Assembly (NCBI RefSeq): GCF_964355755.1
Contig: NC_092675.1
Span: forward strand, 17,993,312 to 18,057,311
Length of the DNA stretch: 64,000 nucleotides
Source: Antedon mediterranea
Taxonomy: Eukaryota > Echinodermata > Crinoidea > Comatulida > Antedonidae
Direction: 5' to 3'
Positions within the stretch are counted from its first letter, which is position 1. Each line of letters starts with the position of its first letter. Of the stretch, positions 1-10,319 are shown one piece after another. Below the pieces are notes generated by a model that was not told the DNA's origin, did no database searches, and saw only the letters and a program-made list of their open reading frames with translations. Both the position numbers and the translations under genes were made by a program.

Positions 1-2118
1 AAAGCGCTACAAATGGCAGTTGCTATGGAAACTGCAACGAAGGATGCTTCGCTACTACAACAACAGTTTAAAGAAGAACCACAGAGTACTGTGAACAAGA
101 TAAACGTGAAACACTATAATAAGCAGCAATTATGTTATCGCTGCAACAAGGGTGGTCATAAGGCAAACGACTGCCGGTACAAAGAAGTTGAGTGCCATAA
201 CTGTAAAAAGAAGGGACATATCAAGGCTGCATGCCGGAGTAAATCAAAACAAACACCACACCAAACTAAGAAGGGTAAGCGAGTGAATGTTGTTGATGAA
301 GAAGAAGACAACCTTCTAGCCATGGTGTATGTTAATAATGTAGACGTTGGGAAATCAGTGAAGATAAAACCAACGATAGATAATATCCCATTGGACATGA
401 TAGTGGATACTGGCAGTGCACTCTCGTTGATTTCGACAGAAGATTTTGAGAAATATTTTAGGAATACAGACTTGTTGCCGACCAAAGTTCAACTTAGAAC
501 TTATACTGGAGAAGAAGTAAAGACAAAAGGGTATTTGAAGGCCAAAGTAGAATACAACGGACAGAAACACGATGGAAAACTATATGTAGTAGAAAGAGGT
601 GGACCCCCGTTGTTTGGTCGTCAGTGGTTGACACATATCAAGTTAGACTGGGCCAGCATCTTCACAGTGAAGGCTGACCACAACAAAGCTGATGTACCAG
701 CAATACTGAATAAATTTCCAAAACTCTTTAACAAAATTGGAAAGGTGAATGGGGTAAAAGGTAAACTTACCTTACAGGATGGAGCACAACCAGTTTTTAT
801 TAAGGCAAGGAATGTACCATATGCACTTCGACCTGCAGTTGAAGCCGAATTAAGGAACCTCGAGAGTCAGGGAATCATCACCCCGATTCAAACTAGTTAT
901 TGGGCGACCCCAATAGTGCCTGTACCAAAAAGTAATGGAGATGTCAGGTTGTGTGGAGACTACAAAGTTACAGTAAATCCAAAGTTAAAAGTGGACTGCT
1001 ACCCTCTTCCAAGAATCGAGGATGTTTTTGCAACCTTAGCAGGTGGACAGAAGTTCACCAAACTAGATTTGAAACAAGCATATTTACATTTAGAGATGGA
1101 AGAAGAATCCAGAAACATGCTGACCATAAATACACACAAAGGGCTATTCCAGTTTAATCGACTAGCGTATGGCATTGCATCTGCTCCTGCCATTTGGCAG
1201 CGGACCATGGAACAAATCCTGAATGGTATTCCGGGAGTCCAGTGTCTACTTGACGACATGATTATTACTGGCACTACTCATGAAGAACATTTAAGGAATC
1301 TAGAAAAAGTATTAAAGGTTCTCAGTGATAGAGGACTGTGCCTCAATGACAAGAAGTGTGAATTCTTCAAAGAAAAGGTCGTTTTTTGTGGTCATGTGAT
1401 AGATAAAAATGGATTACATAAAACTGAGGAAAAGATTGAAGCTGTTAGAAATGCTCCCAAACCTACAACCGTAAGTGAACTCAGATCATTCTTGGGATTG
1501 ATCAACTATTACCATCGATTCCTGAAAGACTTAGCTACAGAAATTCATCCGTTGAATAAACTGTTAGAGAAAAAGGAAAAATGGACATGGACTAAGGATT
1601 GCGAGATGGCGTTTAATAAAGCCAAACAACTTGTGACTGCAGATAATGTGTTAACACATTATGACCCAACATTGCCTGTTAAGCTAGCTACAGATGCTTC
1701 TCCATATGGCTTAGGAGCCATATTGTCACACAACATTGATGGAGTCGAACGACCAATCGCCTATGCATCGAGGACCTTGAGCGCAGCGGAGAAGAATTAC
1801 TCTCACATTGATAAGGAAGCTCTTGGCATAGTATGGGGAGTAAAGAAATTTACCAGTTACTTGATTGGTCGAAAGTTCACCTTAGTTACAGACAATAAAC
1901 CACTTACGTACATCTTCAATACATCGAGGGCTATTCCTGCCACAGCAGCTGCAAGATTAACTCGCCAGGCAATTTACTTGTCAGGATTCAATTACGAGAT
2001 TGAATACAAGAAAGGTGAAAACCACAAAAATGTAGATGGACTTTCACGACTACCATTAGCAAATACTGAAGCTAATGCTGAGGATCCGGTTGAGGTGTTT
2101 CACACTATGCAGTTTTAA
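1..2118 (+). CDS. gypsy gag C-terminus, protease, reverse transcriptase and RNase H (5' partial, ends at in-frame stop)
   Basis: The frame is open from base 1; the ATG at 13 is internal rather than the true start. Counting from that ATG, two CCHC knuckles (C-x2-C-x4-H-x4-C) sit at about residues 41-54 and 61-74. The aspartic protease DTG triad is near 132-134. The reverse transcriptase fingers and palm follow, with catalytic LLDD near 412. An RNase H domain starts with TDAS near 560. The product would copy element RNA into cDNA in cytoplasmic particles. The frame stops at TAA 2116-2118, and the next codons are in the same frame and lead straight into the integrase half. The stop is therefore most likely a single nonsense change in one gag-pol or pol frame, not a natural gene boundary. 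Confidence 0.9.
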   Translation, partial: KALQMAVAMETATKDASLLQQQFKEEPQSTVNKINVKHYNKQQLCYRCNKGGHKANDCRYKEVECHNCKKKGHIKAACRSKSKQTPHQTKKGKRVNVVDEEEDNLLAMVYVNNVDVGKSVKIKPTIDNIPLDMIVDTGSALSLISTEDFEKYFRNTDLLPTKVQLRTYTGEEVKTKGYLKAKVEYNGQKHDGKLYVVERGGPPLFGRQWLTHIKLDWASIFTVKADHNKADVPAILNKFPKLFNKIGKVNGVKGKLTLQDGAQPVFIKARNVPYALRPAVEAELRNLESQGIITPIQTSYWATPIVPVPKSNGDVRLCGDYKVTVNPKLKVDCYPLPRIEDVFATLAGGQKFTKLDLKQAYLHLEMEEESRNMLTINTHKGLFQFNRLAYGIASAPAIWQRTMEQILNGIPGVQCLLDDMIITGTTHEEHLRNLEKVLKVLSDRGLCLNDKKCEFFKEKVVFCGHVIDKNGLHKTEEKIEAVRNAPKPTTVSELRSFLGLINYYHRFLKDLATEIHPLNKLLEKKEKWTWTKDCEMAFNKAKQLVTADNVLTHYDPTLPVKLATDASPYGLGAILSHNIDGVERPIAYASRTLSAAEKNYSHIDKEALGIVWGVKKFTSYLIGRKFTLVTDNKPLTYIFNTSRAIPATAAARLTRQAIYLSGFNYEIEYKKGENHKNVDGLSRLPLANTEANAEDPVEVFHTMQF

Positions 2119-3399
2119 CCACTTCCTGTAACAAGTGCCCAGGTCAAGATTGAGACATTACACAACCCAACAATGTCAAAGGTGTATGATTACACAATGA
2201 AGGGTTGGCCTAAGAGCTGTGATCCGGAATTTGAACCATTCCATAGACGACGTGATGAACTGTCAATTTTTGATGGATGTTTGCTATGGGGTACGCGAAT
2301 CATTGTTCCACCAAAATTCAGAGCAAGAGTACTTGACGAGTTACATGAAGGACATTTGGGCATTGTAAAAATGAAGTCCTTGGCAAGGAGCTATGTTTGG
2401 TGGCCGAGAGTGGATGCTGACATAGAGAAATTAGCAAAAACCTGTAGTGGATGCCAAAAGACACTGCATGAACCTCAGAAAGCACCCCTACATCCATGGC
2501 AGTGGCCGAGCAGTCCGTGGGAACGTATCCACATCGACTATGCGGGACCAATAAACAACATAATGTATCTGGTAGTTGTGGATGCACAATCCAAGTGGTC
2601 TGAGGTATTGCCTACGACCACAGCGACATCAAGCAAATCAATAACTCTGTTGCGTGATTTATTTGCGAGGTATGGACTACCAAAGCAGTTGGTATCGGAC
2701 AATGGTCCGCAATTTGTGTCAGAAGAATTTGAAATGTTTCTCAAGAATAATGGTATTAGACACATCAAATCAGCACCATACCACCCAGCAACCAATGGGT
2801 TAGCAGAACGTTTTGTGCAATCATTTAAAGGAGCACTCAAATCGGCAAAAGAAGGAAACGACACAAAACAAAAACTTGCAAACTTTCTATTAGCATATAG
2901 AAATGCCCAACACAACACAACTGGAATATCTCCAGCAATGATGTTTATTGGAAGACAACTACGCACCAGACTAGATTGCATTATACCTGACTTACGTCAA
3001 AAAGTTGAAAATAACCAGGAAAGCCAGAGAAAACCAACTAGCGAAAAGAAGCTTAGAGAATTCAAAGAAGGAGACAAAGTGTGTGTTCGTGACTATAGAT
3101 CAAAGAGTCAGAAGTGGATAGTTGGAATTATTCATAGGAAAACTGGAAAGTTGTCATATGAAGTCAAAGCTGGACCAGACATGATTTGGAAAAGACACAT
3201 TGATCAAATCCTAAGCAGTGGCTTAACACTAGATCTAGAGACACCTCCAGATATAGATCCTGTTGATTTAGAACCAGCTATCTCAGCAACACCAACACCA
3301 CCACCGGAAATACAACAACCAGTTGAGATTCCACAACAACCACCACCAAGGAGATACCCACAGAGGAACAGGAAACCACCTAACAGACTTGATTTATAA
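2119..3399 (+). CDS. gypsy integrase (same frame as upstream pol, after one stop)
   Basis: This segment continues the upstream frame after the stop; the first ATG is at 2173. It has an H-H-C-C zinc-binding domain (HEGH followed by CSGC, about residues 57-92 from that ATG). The catalytic core has the first Asp in HIDYAGP, the second in SDNGPQF, and the Glu in NGLAERF, giving the DDE triad. A basic C-terminal region and a proline/glutamine-rich tail end at TAA 3397-3399. Integrase inserts element cDNA into host chromatin. All visible catalytic residues are kept, so apart from the stop at 2116 the protein looks functional. Confidence 0.9.
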   Translation, partial: PLPVTSAQVKIETLHNPTMSKVYDYTMKGWPKSCDPEFEPFHRRRDELSIFDGCLLWGTRIIVPPKFRARVLDELHEGHLGIVKMKSLARSYVWWPRVDADIEKLAKTCSGCQKTLHEPQKAPLHPWQWPSSPWERIHIDYAGPINNIMYLVVVDAQSKWSEVLPTTTATSSKSITLLRDLFARYGLPKQLVSDNGPQFVSEEFEMFLKNNGIRHIKSAPYHPATNGLAERFVQSFKGALKSAKEGNDTKQKLANFLLAYRNAQHNTTGISPAMMFIGRQLRTRLDCIIPDLRQKVENNQESQRKPTSEKKLREFKEGDKVCVRDYRSKSQKWIVGIIHRKTGKLSYEVKAGPDMIWKRHIDQILSSGLTLDLETPPDIDPVDLEPAISATPTPPPEIQQPVEIPQQPPPRRYPQRNRKPPNRLDL

Positions 3400-3590
3400 T
3401 GGACCTTTAGACATAACTCAATACAGTTAACAATAATCATAATGATAACAATATAAATAATGAGACTACGGACACTTGAGATTGAAACACTTTATTATCA
3501 GAACAGTTTTAAAAAAAAATAAATAAATCTTATAACGAGCAATATACCTTAAAGCTTAATGCTATTTAAAATGTTATTACCATTGAATCT

Positions 3591-3683
3591 AAAGGGGAAG
3601 AATTGTAGTGTATTGACCACATACATCATACTGTAAATAGTTAGGCTGCCCTCTGTTGTTCATTAAAGAAATCTCTCTCTACA
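3591..3683 (+). repeat. gypsy polypurine tract and 80-bp 3' LTR
   Basis: An A/G-only run at about 3591-3602 is followed by TGTAG at 3604 and, 80 bp on, by CTACA ending at 3683. TGTAG and CTACA are perfect inverted termini, as expected of an LTR. Position just behind a polypurine tract and after the pol stop fixes it as the 3' LTR. The 5' LTR is outside the window, so the repeat pair itself cannot be shown here. Confidence 0.75.
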
Positions 3684-4374
3684 AAATGGATACCGAGCAC
3701 GAGTCATATGTATGATACATCACAGATGACAACGGGTGTAACTTCGCTATAAACAAAATCCAAAACTTCAAAACTAGTGATATTAAATGGAACAAATTTC
3801 CCAATTGATGTTTAAAGCTTCCTTTGATTCAAGTAATGTAATTTAATTAGTAACTTGACCAGTACTTATTTAGTGAATTTGCACTGGTATTCAAATTTCT
3901 AATTACAGCAGACATTAGATTCAAGCGTATTAAAAAACTTAAAAAACTCAAAATACAAGCGTGATGAATGCTGCGACAATTGTTTGATTTTCCCAATATT
4001 GATGTGCAAAGGCCGAGGTAATGTGTATTTGCAAAGTTCAGAATTGAGCTGTCGACAAGATGTGGAACTGGACAACTTACTAATTAACTTACTTAAATCA
4101 AAATAATATTAAAAGTGATATTAAATGGAACAATTTTCCCAAAAGTTTGATTTAAGTAATTTAATTAGTAACTTGTCTAGTACAAAAGGCACCGCCCCGC
4201 ATCTCTTACAAATATTTAGCCCGTCACAAGTCTTCTCACATTTTAAACATTGATGACTTCTGATAGGTTTAATGACTTTATGACAAAAACTTCCATTACA
4301 ATGATTACAAACATTATCATTGGCTTTCATTTAATGTATGGTTTAGCATTCTACTGCAAGTATATTAGACCTTT
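3684..4374. other. spacer with a degenerate direct repeat and a Cys-rich open frame on the minus strand
   Basis: Two copies of a roughly 75-90 bp block, both beginning GTGATATTAAATGGAACAA, start near 3777 and 4115. On the minus strand 4121-4330 encodes 69 residues with a regular cysteine/histidine pattern (C-x2-C, F-C-H, H-x-C-x2-C-x3-C, C-x2-C) that would fit a zinc-binding fold. No family is recognised. It may be the zinc-finger part of an eroded retroelement running opposite to the LINE that follows, or chance. No other gene is seen here. Confidence 0.3.
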
Positions 4375-6590
4375 GCTACACAAACGTGAAAAACGCATAT
4401 GTTTCAACCCAGTGGCCGTGCTTGGGAGATCATTTTTTAATCGTACTAAACCCGAAATACATTCCATTAGTTAAACGAGAGAAGCCAAGGACTATTAAAG
4501 TAAAGAAATGGACAGCGGAAGCAACGGAACGCCTACAAGATGCATTTGATGATACGGACTGGGAGATGTTTATTAATAACGCTAATGATCTGAATGAACT
4601 TACGGACACAGTGTCTGAATATATAAACTTTTGTAGTGATATGCTTATCCCAACTAAAAAGGTTAAAGTGTTTGCGAATAATAAACCGTGGATAACCAAA
4701 GATGTGAAAATTATTATTAACCGGAAACAGAAAGCATTTGCTGAAGGTAATAAAGCGAAACTAAAAGAGGTCCAAAAAGAATTAAAATGTGCAATACTTA
4801 AAGAAAAATACAAGTTTAAAAATAAGGTTGAAAAGAAGTTCACGGAAAATAACATGAAAGAGGTGTGGCAAGGAATGAGGTTAATGAGTGGACATATAAA
4901 TAATAAACAAAAATCTGTATCGCTACCAAAAATTGACAAAGAATATGCAAATGAATTAAATATATTTTTCAATCGTTTTAACAAATATGATTTTTCAAAA
5001 GAAATTAAGGAACGGAAGTGTCAGCTTGAATCAAATATAAATGACATAAAAATTGATACAAATGAGGGTGAAGTATATAAGTATTTTAGAAATTTGAATG
5101 CTAAGAAAGCTCCCGGGCCCGATAAACTTAAACCAAATATTTTAAAATCATGTGCAATGCAGTTATCGTATATTTTCTCAATTATTTTTAATTTGTGTTT
5201 CACAACTAGTTCACTTCCAGAAACATGGAAACAATCATCTATTGTTCCTATTCCAAAAAGCCGTGTTATTAAGTATATGAATGATATCAGGCCAGTTGCC
5301 TTAACATCAGTTGTAAGTAAAATATGTGAGAAAATTGTTTTAAAATGCTTAAAACCAATAGTCACCACGCATACTGATCCCATGCAATTTGCATACAGAA
5401 GTGCTCGGAGCACAGAAGATGCGATTGTCGTTAAACTTGAAAGGCTGTATCGTCATTTAGATAAAACAAAGGTTGGAAATTCAGCCCGTGTTATGTATTA
5501 CGACTTCTCCTCTGCGTTTAACACTATTCAACCCCATTTACTAGTATATAAGCTGTGTAAGATGGCCATTCCCTTTAATTTGATTCTTTTTATTCTGATA
5601 GAATACAGAAAGCAGTATGTGAAGCTTAGCCCAACAGTATGTTCTGATGTTGGTGTTTCCAATTATTATTATTTATTTCCAAAAATAATTAGCCCCTTTT
5701 TTGTTTACCTTGTATACGAGTGATTATATATCTAAATATGATTCTTGCCCAGTTGTACGATTTGCTGACGATACGGCGATGATTGGCTTGATTCAGAAGG
5801 ACGATTGCACTTCATATTTAAATGAGATTAATAATTTTGTGAAATATAGTAATGATAACTTTTTAGAATTGAATGTTGAAAAAACAAAGGAAATGATTAT
5901 AGATTTTAGAAAGAAAACAAATAAATGTGATCTAGTTGACATAATGGGTAGACAAATTCAGAGGGTGGAAACATATAAATATCTGGGGGTTGTATTTAAC
6001 AATAAATTGACGTGGAGTAACCACTTGGATCTCGTTATAAAGAAAGTAAATACTAGAATGTACTGTTTAAGACAACTAAACAAGTTCAGTGTAATAATAA
6101 TATTTTGATTACATTCTATCAGTCTATTATTGTTGGGGTTTGGAAATATTGTATTGCAGGGTGGGGTGGAAATGTTACAGATGGAGATAAGGGTAGAATT
6201 GATCGTGTGGTCAGAAGGGTTGAGAGGATGTCTGGTTTGTGTCAGCAGTCGGTGGATTCAGTTTATTGCGAGAACCTGGACAGGCTTTTTGGGATTGTGT
6301 TGACGGACGAAAGTCATCCTGTGAATTCCGATTTAGGCAGTCTCAGGAGTGCTCGCAGTGGAAGATTGCGATCCGCGGCTGCTGACACAAACCGATATCT
6401 TTTCTCCTTTCTGCCCACAGGTATCAGGAGACATCAGCGGAATTCATCCAGATGAGTTTTTAAAATAGGTATTGTTGTATTGTCATGTTATTTTATATAT
6501 TGTAATTATGATGTATTTGAAGACGAGCAATGTAATTTTCTCCTTGTGGGAACGAATAAAGATTATACTTGATACTTGATACTTGAGTAG
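4375..6590 (+). mobile_element. 5'-truncated non-LTR retrotransposon (CR1/Rex-type LINE)
   Basis: The insertion begins inside the C-terminal end of the apurinic endonuclease (a GDH motif equivalent to the family SDH, near 4430). It continues through the reverse transcriptase and ends in a 3' UTR with AATAAA and two and a half copies of a 7-bp repeat ATACTTG near 6568-6587. A short 3' microsatellite instead of a poly(A) tail is typical of the CR1/L2/Rex branch. Several frame breaks make it inactive. A second, shorter copy of the same family lies on the minus strand at 37,622-38,605. Confidence 0.85.
4386..6455 (+). pseudogene. LINE ORF2 remnant: endonuclease end and reverse transcriptase, two frameshifts
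   Basis: Three consecutive frames (4386-5723, 5701-6108, 6105-6455) together give one reverse transcriptase. Visible blocks are APGPD, RPVALTSVVSKI, DFSSAFNTIQPHLL, FADDT (catalytic Asp pair near 5770) and the C-terminal YKYLGVVF and MYCLRQL blocks. The GVPQG-type block expected just before the ADD motif is degraded near 5655-5700, where the first shift occurs. The second shift is near 6095-6105. The endonuclease is almost entirely missing. It would have served target-primed reverse transcription; it now looks dead. Confidence 0.85.
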
Positions 6591-6983
6591 TTTACGAGAT
6601 TTTTACCCAAAAATGAATAAAATCAGTATTTTACATATAAAAGCTCCATTTTTTGATATCCACTCCCATATAGTTAGGGCAGTTTTTACAAGTTGAAAAA
6701 AAATTCAAGCATATGTTACAAAAATATTTGCTATTCATTAAAATAAAAAAATGAAATTTTACAAAAAAAATGCAAAAAATGAGATTAATTTCCATATATT
6801 TTGCAAAATAATGACTCAAATTACTTTTAATGATAATCAATGTATTCAGCTTTACATTGAGCCTAATTCCAAAATAATTGATGCATTTCATCAAATACTG
6901 TGTCATAAAATAAAGATATTGGTAAAATAGCATGAAAAAATAGGTCATTGACCGCTGACCTGAGAGTGCATCACCAGAATCAC
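6591..6983. other. AT-rich non-coding stretch
   Basis: Very AT-rich sequence. The only open frame (minus, 6631-6948) is rich in Phe, Ile and Tyr, the composition expected of AT-rich noise, and has no recognisable domain. It may belong to a very long intron of HERC copy 1. No gene is seen. Confidence 0.5.
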
Positions 6984-7612
6984 TTAAAGCCCCCTTCCCT
7001 ACGTTTTTTAGATCTAATTTAAGATCACAAACTATATTTAATGTAAAAATAATACTATATGGTCCTATTGCGATAACTTTTTTCGTCTTTAAACGGTTAA
7101 AAATGTGAAAAATAAGTCGATTCTAATAATTATAGCGGCCCGCTATAAATCCCAAAATGCATTGCGCGCGGATTGATATTTTTGTTTTTCACCTGTAATT
7201 CGCCCACTTTTCGATCGATCGTGAGGCCAAAACAAATGGAAGACTCCTAACTGCGAAAATACCGGGTTTTCCCCAATTTGTATCAACTGAGTCTGGCAAA
7301 AATAGAAAGACAATTAATGCACCAACTATACAACGTCAGACTAGGTATATAGCTAGCGTACGATGTTCGTACGTTATCGATGTTTACCAGCTAGGCCTAC
7401 AAAACTAAGCCTAGCTAGGCTAGGCCTAAGACCGTCCACGAGAGGTCGATCGCCGCGAGCTACTTAGGTAGTGCATTGTTTCTCACGTTTTATCATAATT
7501 TACCATAAAACGTACATTTAAGACAAGAAATGACATGGTTTAATGTTTTTAAAGTGATATATATGTATTATTTTCCAAAAAACGTCCAAAATTGCAGGGA
7601 AGGGGTCTTTAA
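6984..7612. mobile_element. non-autonomous DNA transposon with TTAA target duplication (Kolobok/piggyBac-type MITE)
   Basis: TTAA at 6984-6987 and at 7609-7612 flanks inverted ends. The left end starts AGCCCCCTTCCCT and the right end, read on the other strand, AGACCCCTTCCCT: 12 of 13 match. Beyond a roughly 10-bp indel the ends match again (ACGTTTTTTAG against ACGTTTTTTGG). No coding capacity is seen in the 621-bp interior. TTAA duplications are used by piggyBac and Kolobok transposases; the TTAAAG boundary resembles Kolobok-type MITEs, but that is inference. It lies between the LINE at 4.4-6.6 kb and HERC copy 1 exon 6. Confidence 0.75.
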
Positions 7613-7992
7613 GAATTGGGTTTTCAGATGTATGTATGTCTCACACAAAAATCATATTAAGACCAATGGTGAAATATGGGCACTAAATTGACTCATCTCT
7701 CAGACTAAGTGTATATTAGTTTTTGCAAATTAGTTGTTGATACAAAATGCATGTTATTGTTATATTAAAAAAATCAGTGGTTCTAACAAAAGTACTTGTG
7801 CTGAGCTGACCTCAATCCGAGTAGGACACCTAGATGATTTAAATCTGCTGCCCATCATGGATAAATCACAACAGAGGGTCATTCCAAATTGTATTATGAA
7901 CTTAATAAATTAACTGATAGACATGTATTGTATTATATGCGTCATATTGGCCAATACCAAATAAGAAAAATAAATAATTTACAATGGTTTAC

Positions 7993-10270
7993 CTGTAAGT
8001 TTGTTTCTATCAATTTTGATAGATCATCCACTAAAATTGTTTTTTTCTTTGTTCTTACAGCCTAAAGTTATAAAAGGGTACTAGTACAGTGTATTTATTT
8101 ATACTGAGTGACCTCTTAAGTCAAAGACTGGTCTCCCAGAGGGCCCAGTTACGACCAGTGGCTGTGATGTACTACTGTAGTACACCGGGGTGTCCCCCTA
8201 CTCGAAAGATGTACTAGGTTCTTTTAAGTGCACATGAGCTAGATGTGTACACTGGACCTAAGGTTTATAGTCCTTAACTGAGAAGACTTGTTCTTCGACC
8301 AGAACCATGGAGCGGCTCGGTCACTCAATCGGTGGTGGTTTGGCACAATGTTTTAAAATATTAATTATTCATTACTATTTCATTTATTTTTAGGTTTCCA
8401 CTCAAAATCAGATCAACTCATACTTGTCATGACACTGACAAATCAAGACGACCAAGCTCGATCCTTAATTGTGTTAATATATAGTTTTTCTTATTTTTTT
8501 TGTTGGCTAATTTTATGCCATGCATGGAAAATCATAGCAGATAACATACCTCAAAGGCAGGGAGTGTTGATTTCTTGTTAGTTGTATCAATGTAAGCTAT
8601 GCAACCTATTATATAACAATATAAAAAACAGCCTCTGAAAGATCTGTACAACTTATTTTTTTGCAAATAATCAATTTAATGATAAATTACAATTATAATA
8701 TATTGTTTGAAGGTTTGCATGGCGAAATCAAATGTTGATATCAAGTTTGCGGTACACCACGTGTATTAGTTCTGAAAGAACTGTTGAGTTTCTTGATGTT
8801 TCGATCAATGCTTTGATCGTCCTCAGAAGTGAGAATGCAGAAAGTCCAGGAAACTTGGAATATAAGTGGAAAGGGTGGGACTGGTGTGAAAGCCAGAAAC
8901 AATGGCAAGTTCACACAGTGGGAGGGATTGAAACTAATAACAATTATTTTTACTTTGTAATCAATGTATTTACGTCTAATGAAAATAATTACTTACTTTT
9001 TTCATCATATTTACCAAGTTGATTAGAATTGTTGCATCCCCAACCAAAAACATTGCCATTGAATGTTAAGACAAGGGAATGGTTGCCACCACATGATATT
9101 TGTTGTATAGGTAACCCAGCCAAGCAGGAGACATGTTTAGGGATGGCACAATGGTCTCGAATAGTTCTGTAGCCTAGTTGCCAGTAACTGTTATCACCCC
9201 ATGTATATAGTTTACCACCTGTGCACAAAAAAAGTTAAAAGTTAAATCTCTCTGGTACTGTATAGGAAACCAGGGCAGTTAAAATTTAGTTTAAAAAATG
9301 CTGGTCATTTTGATATGTGTATCCTATGTGTATTCATAAATACAATATAAAATTGTATAAGAAAAAAACAAAAATTCTCTCATATTGGAGTAAGCGATGG
9401 ATTTTTCTATTTGCAGTGGATAATTAGATATCCTTCAATATGATTGGAAATCATTTTAGAGTCATTATCTTTCTTTTTATTATTGAATGTTACTGTATAT
9501 AATTACTTTTTGCAAGAGCCAAGGTGTGTTTAGATCCACAGGCCACTTGGATAATGATTTCTTTGGATAAAGACTTTATGACTCTGAAAAATAAAAACAA
9601 GCATAAATAAGTTTTTTTTTAAAGAAAGTATATGTTTCAAAATATCAAATTTATTTTAAAATTGTTGCATTACTTTGGTGTTGTTCTCTTCTTCAAATGT
9701 ACTTCACCATGACCACATTGACCTTCAGAATCACGACCCCAGCTCATTATTTGACCTTTGTCACTTATGACAATGTTGTGTGCATCCCCACAGGCGGCTT
9801 GTACAATGACAAATGTATCCAGAGAAGAAACATGCACTGCAAAAAAAGAACCACACCACTATTTGAATGTCAAGTTCTAAAGCAACACACAGGATTAGGT
9901 TTATTTGAAAAGATTTTGTCTTTGAAATATTTATAATATATATTTACTTTACAAAGAATGGCTTTGGGAAGAAAAGTGCACAATTAGGACAGAGAATTTT
10001 GTGTGGTAGGCCACAGATTTGCCTGAAAATGTTAATTTTTTCATGTTTTTTATATTTGAAAAACAAACCTGGAGTAGACTTCTCTTCATTTTCACATGTG
10101 TAAACTGTTCCGTCAGTCAGAACAAAGACAGTTTGGTGATTGCCGCATGCTATGTGTTGAATGGAGCGATTATTAAATATTTGCAACTCTTTGATGACTG
10201 GACGTGCAGCAGCAGCATCCTGGTGATCATGTTTAACAGGATTCAAGCAGAACACTTTTGATGATGTCAT
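7993..10270 (-). CDS. HERC4-like: HERC-like E3 ubiquitin ligase copy 1, exons 1-6 (RCC1-like region only)
   Basis: Minus-strand exons: 10069-10270 (ATG at 10270), 9674-9836, 9507-9583, 8997-9218, 8550-8605 and 7993-8061. All joins keep phase and use GT-AG sites; an AG directly precedes AATG of the start codon. The translation shows RCC1-type blade motifs (ACGNHQTVFVL, ACGDAHNIVISDKG, SWGRDSEGQCGHGE, TWGDNSYWQLG, SCGGNHSLVL), the propeller of HERC proteins. Exon 6 is 69 nt, 42 nt shorter than in copy 2, yet still in frame. Exons 7-23 with the HECT domain are not found in 1-7,990, which holds retroelements. They may lie left of the window behind a very long intron, or the copy is truncated. Confidence 0.85.
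8096..8335 (-). mobile_element. SINE-like insertion in intron 5 of HERC copy 1
   Basis: Compared with the matching intron of copy 2 (around 23,060-23,100), about 240 bp are extra here. Read on the minus strand the block ends in an AT-rich ATAAATAAATA tail, as a short retroposon would. No tRNA promoter boxes are obvious. The SINE call rests on length, tail and absence from the paralogue. Confidence 0.45.
8700..8936. mobile_element. insertion of unknown class in intron 4 of HERC copy 1
   Basis: Copy 2 runs straight through this position (about 23,300-23,315), whereas copy 1 has about 235 extra bp between AATTACAAT and CTAATAACAATT. The insert is less AT-rich than its intron and gives a 96-residue open frame (8732-9022, plus strand, ATG-less) without a known domain. 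No terminal inverted repeat or tail was identified, so only the insertion itself is supported. Confidence 0.5.
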
Positions 10271-10319
10271 TCTTTAAGATTCAAACATCTAGAATGTTTC
10301 ATGGAGCTATAATGGAAGG

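Larger units (their letters stand above)
1..3683 (+). mobile_element. Ty3/gypsy LTR retrotransposon, Mag-like, 5' end outside window
   Basis: The order nucleocapsid zinc knuckles, protease, reverse transcriptase, RNase H, integrase is that of a Ty3/gypsy element. After the pol frame ends at 3399 comes a polypurine tract (3591-3603) directly followed by a short TG...CA terminal repeat (3604-3683). LTRs of about 80 bp are a known trait of the Mag lineage, whose founder in silkworm has 77-bp LTRs, so Mag-like placement is an inference from LTR size and domain order. The 5' LTR and most of gag lie left of the window, so the target duplication cannot be read. One in-frame stop splits pol, and no other lesion is seen, so the insertion looks young. 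Confidence 0.9.

Noticed and set aside
1-7990. HECT exons of HERC copy 1
   Set aside because: I searched this stretch for the conserved exon motifs found in copies 2-4 and saw none. They must lie outside the window or be lost.
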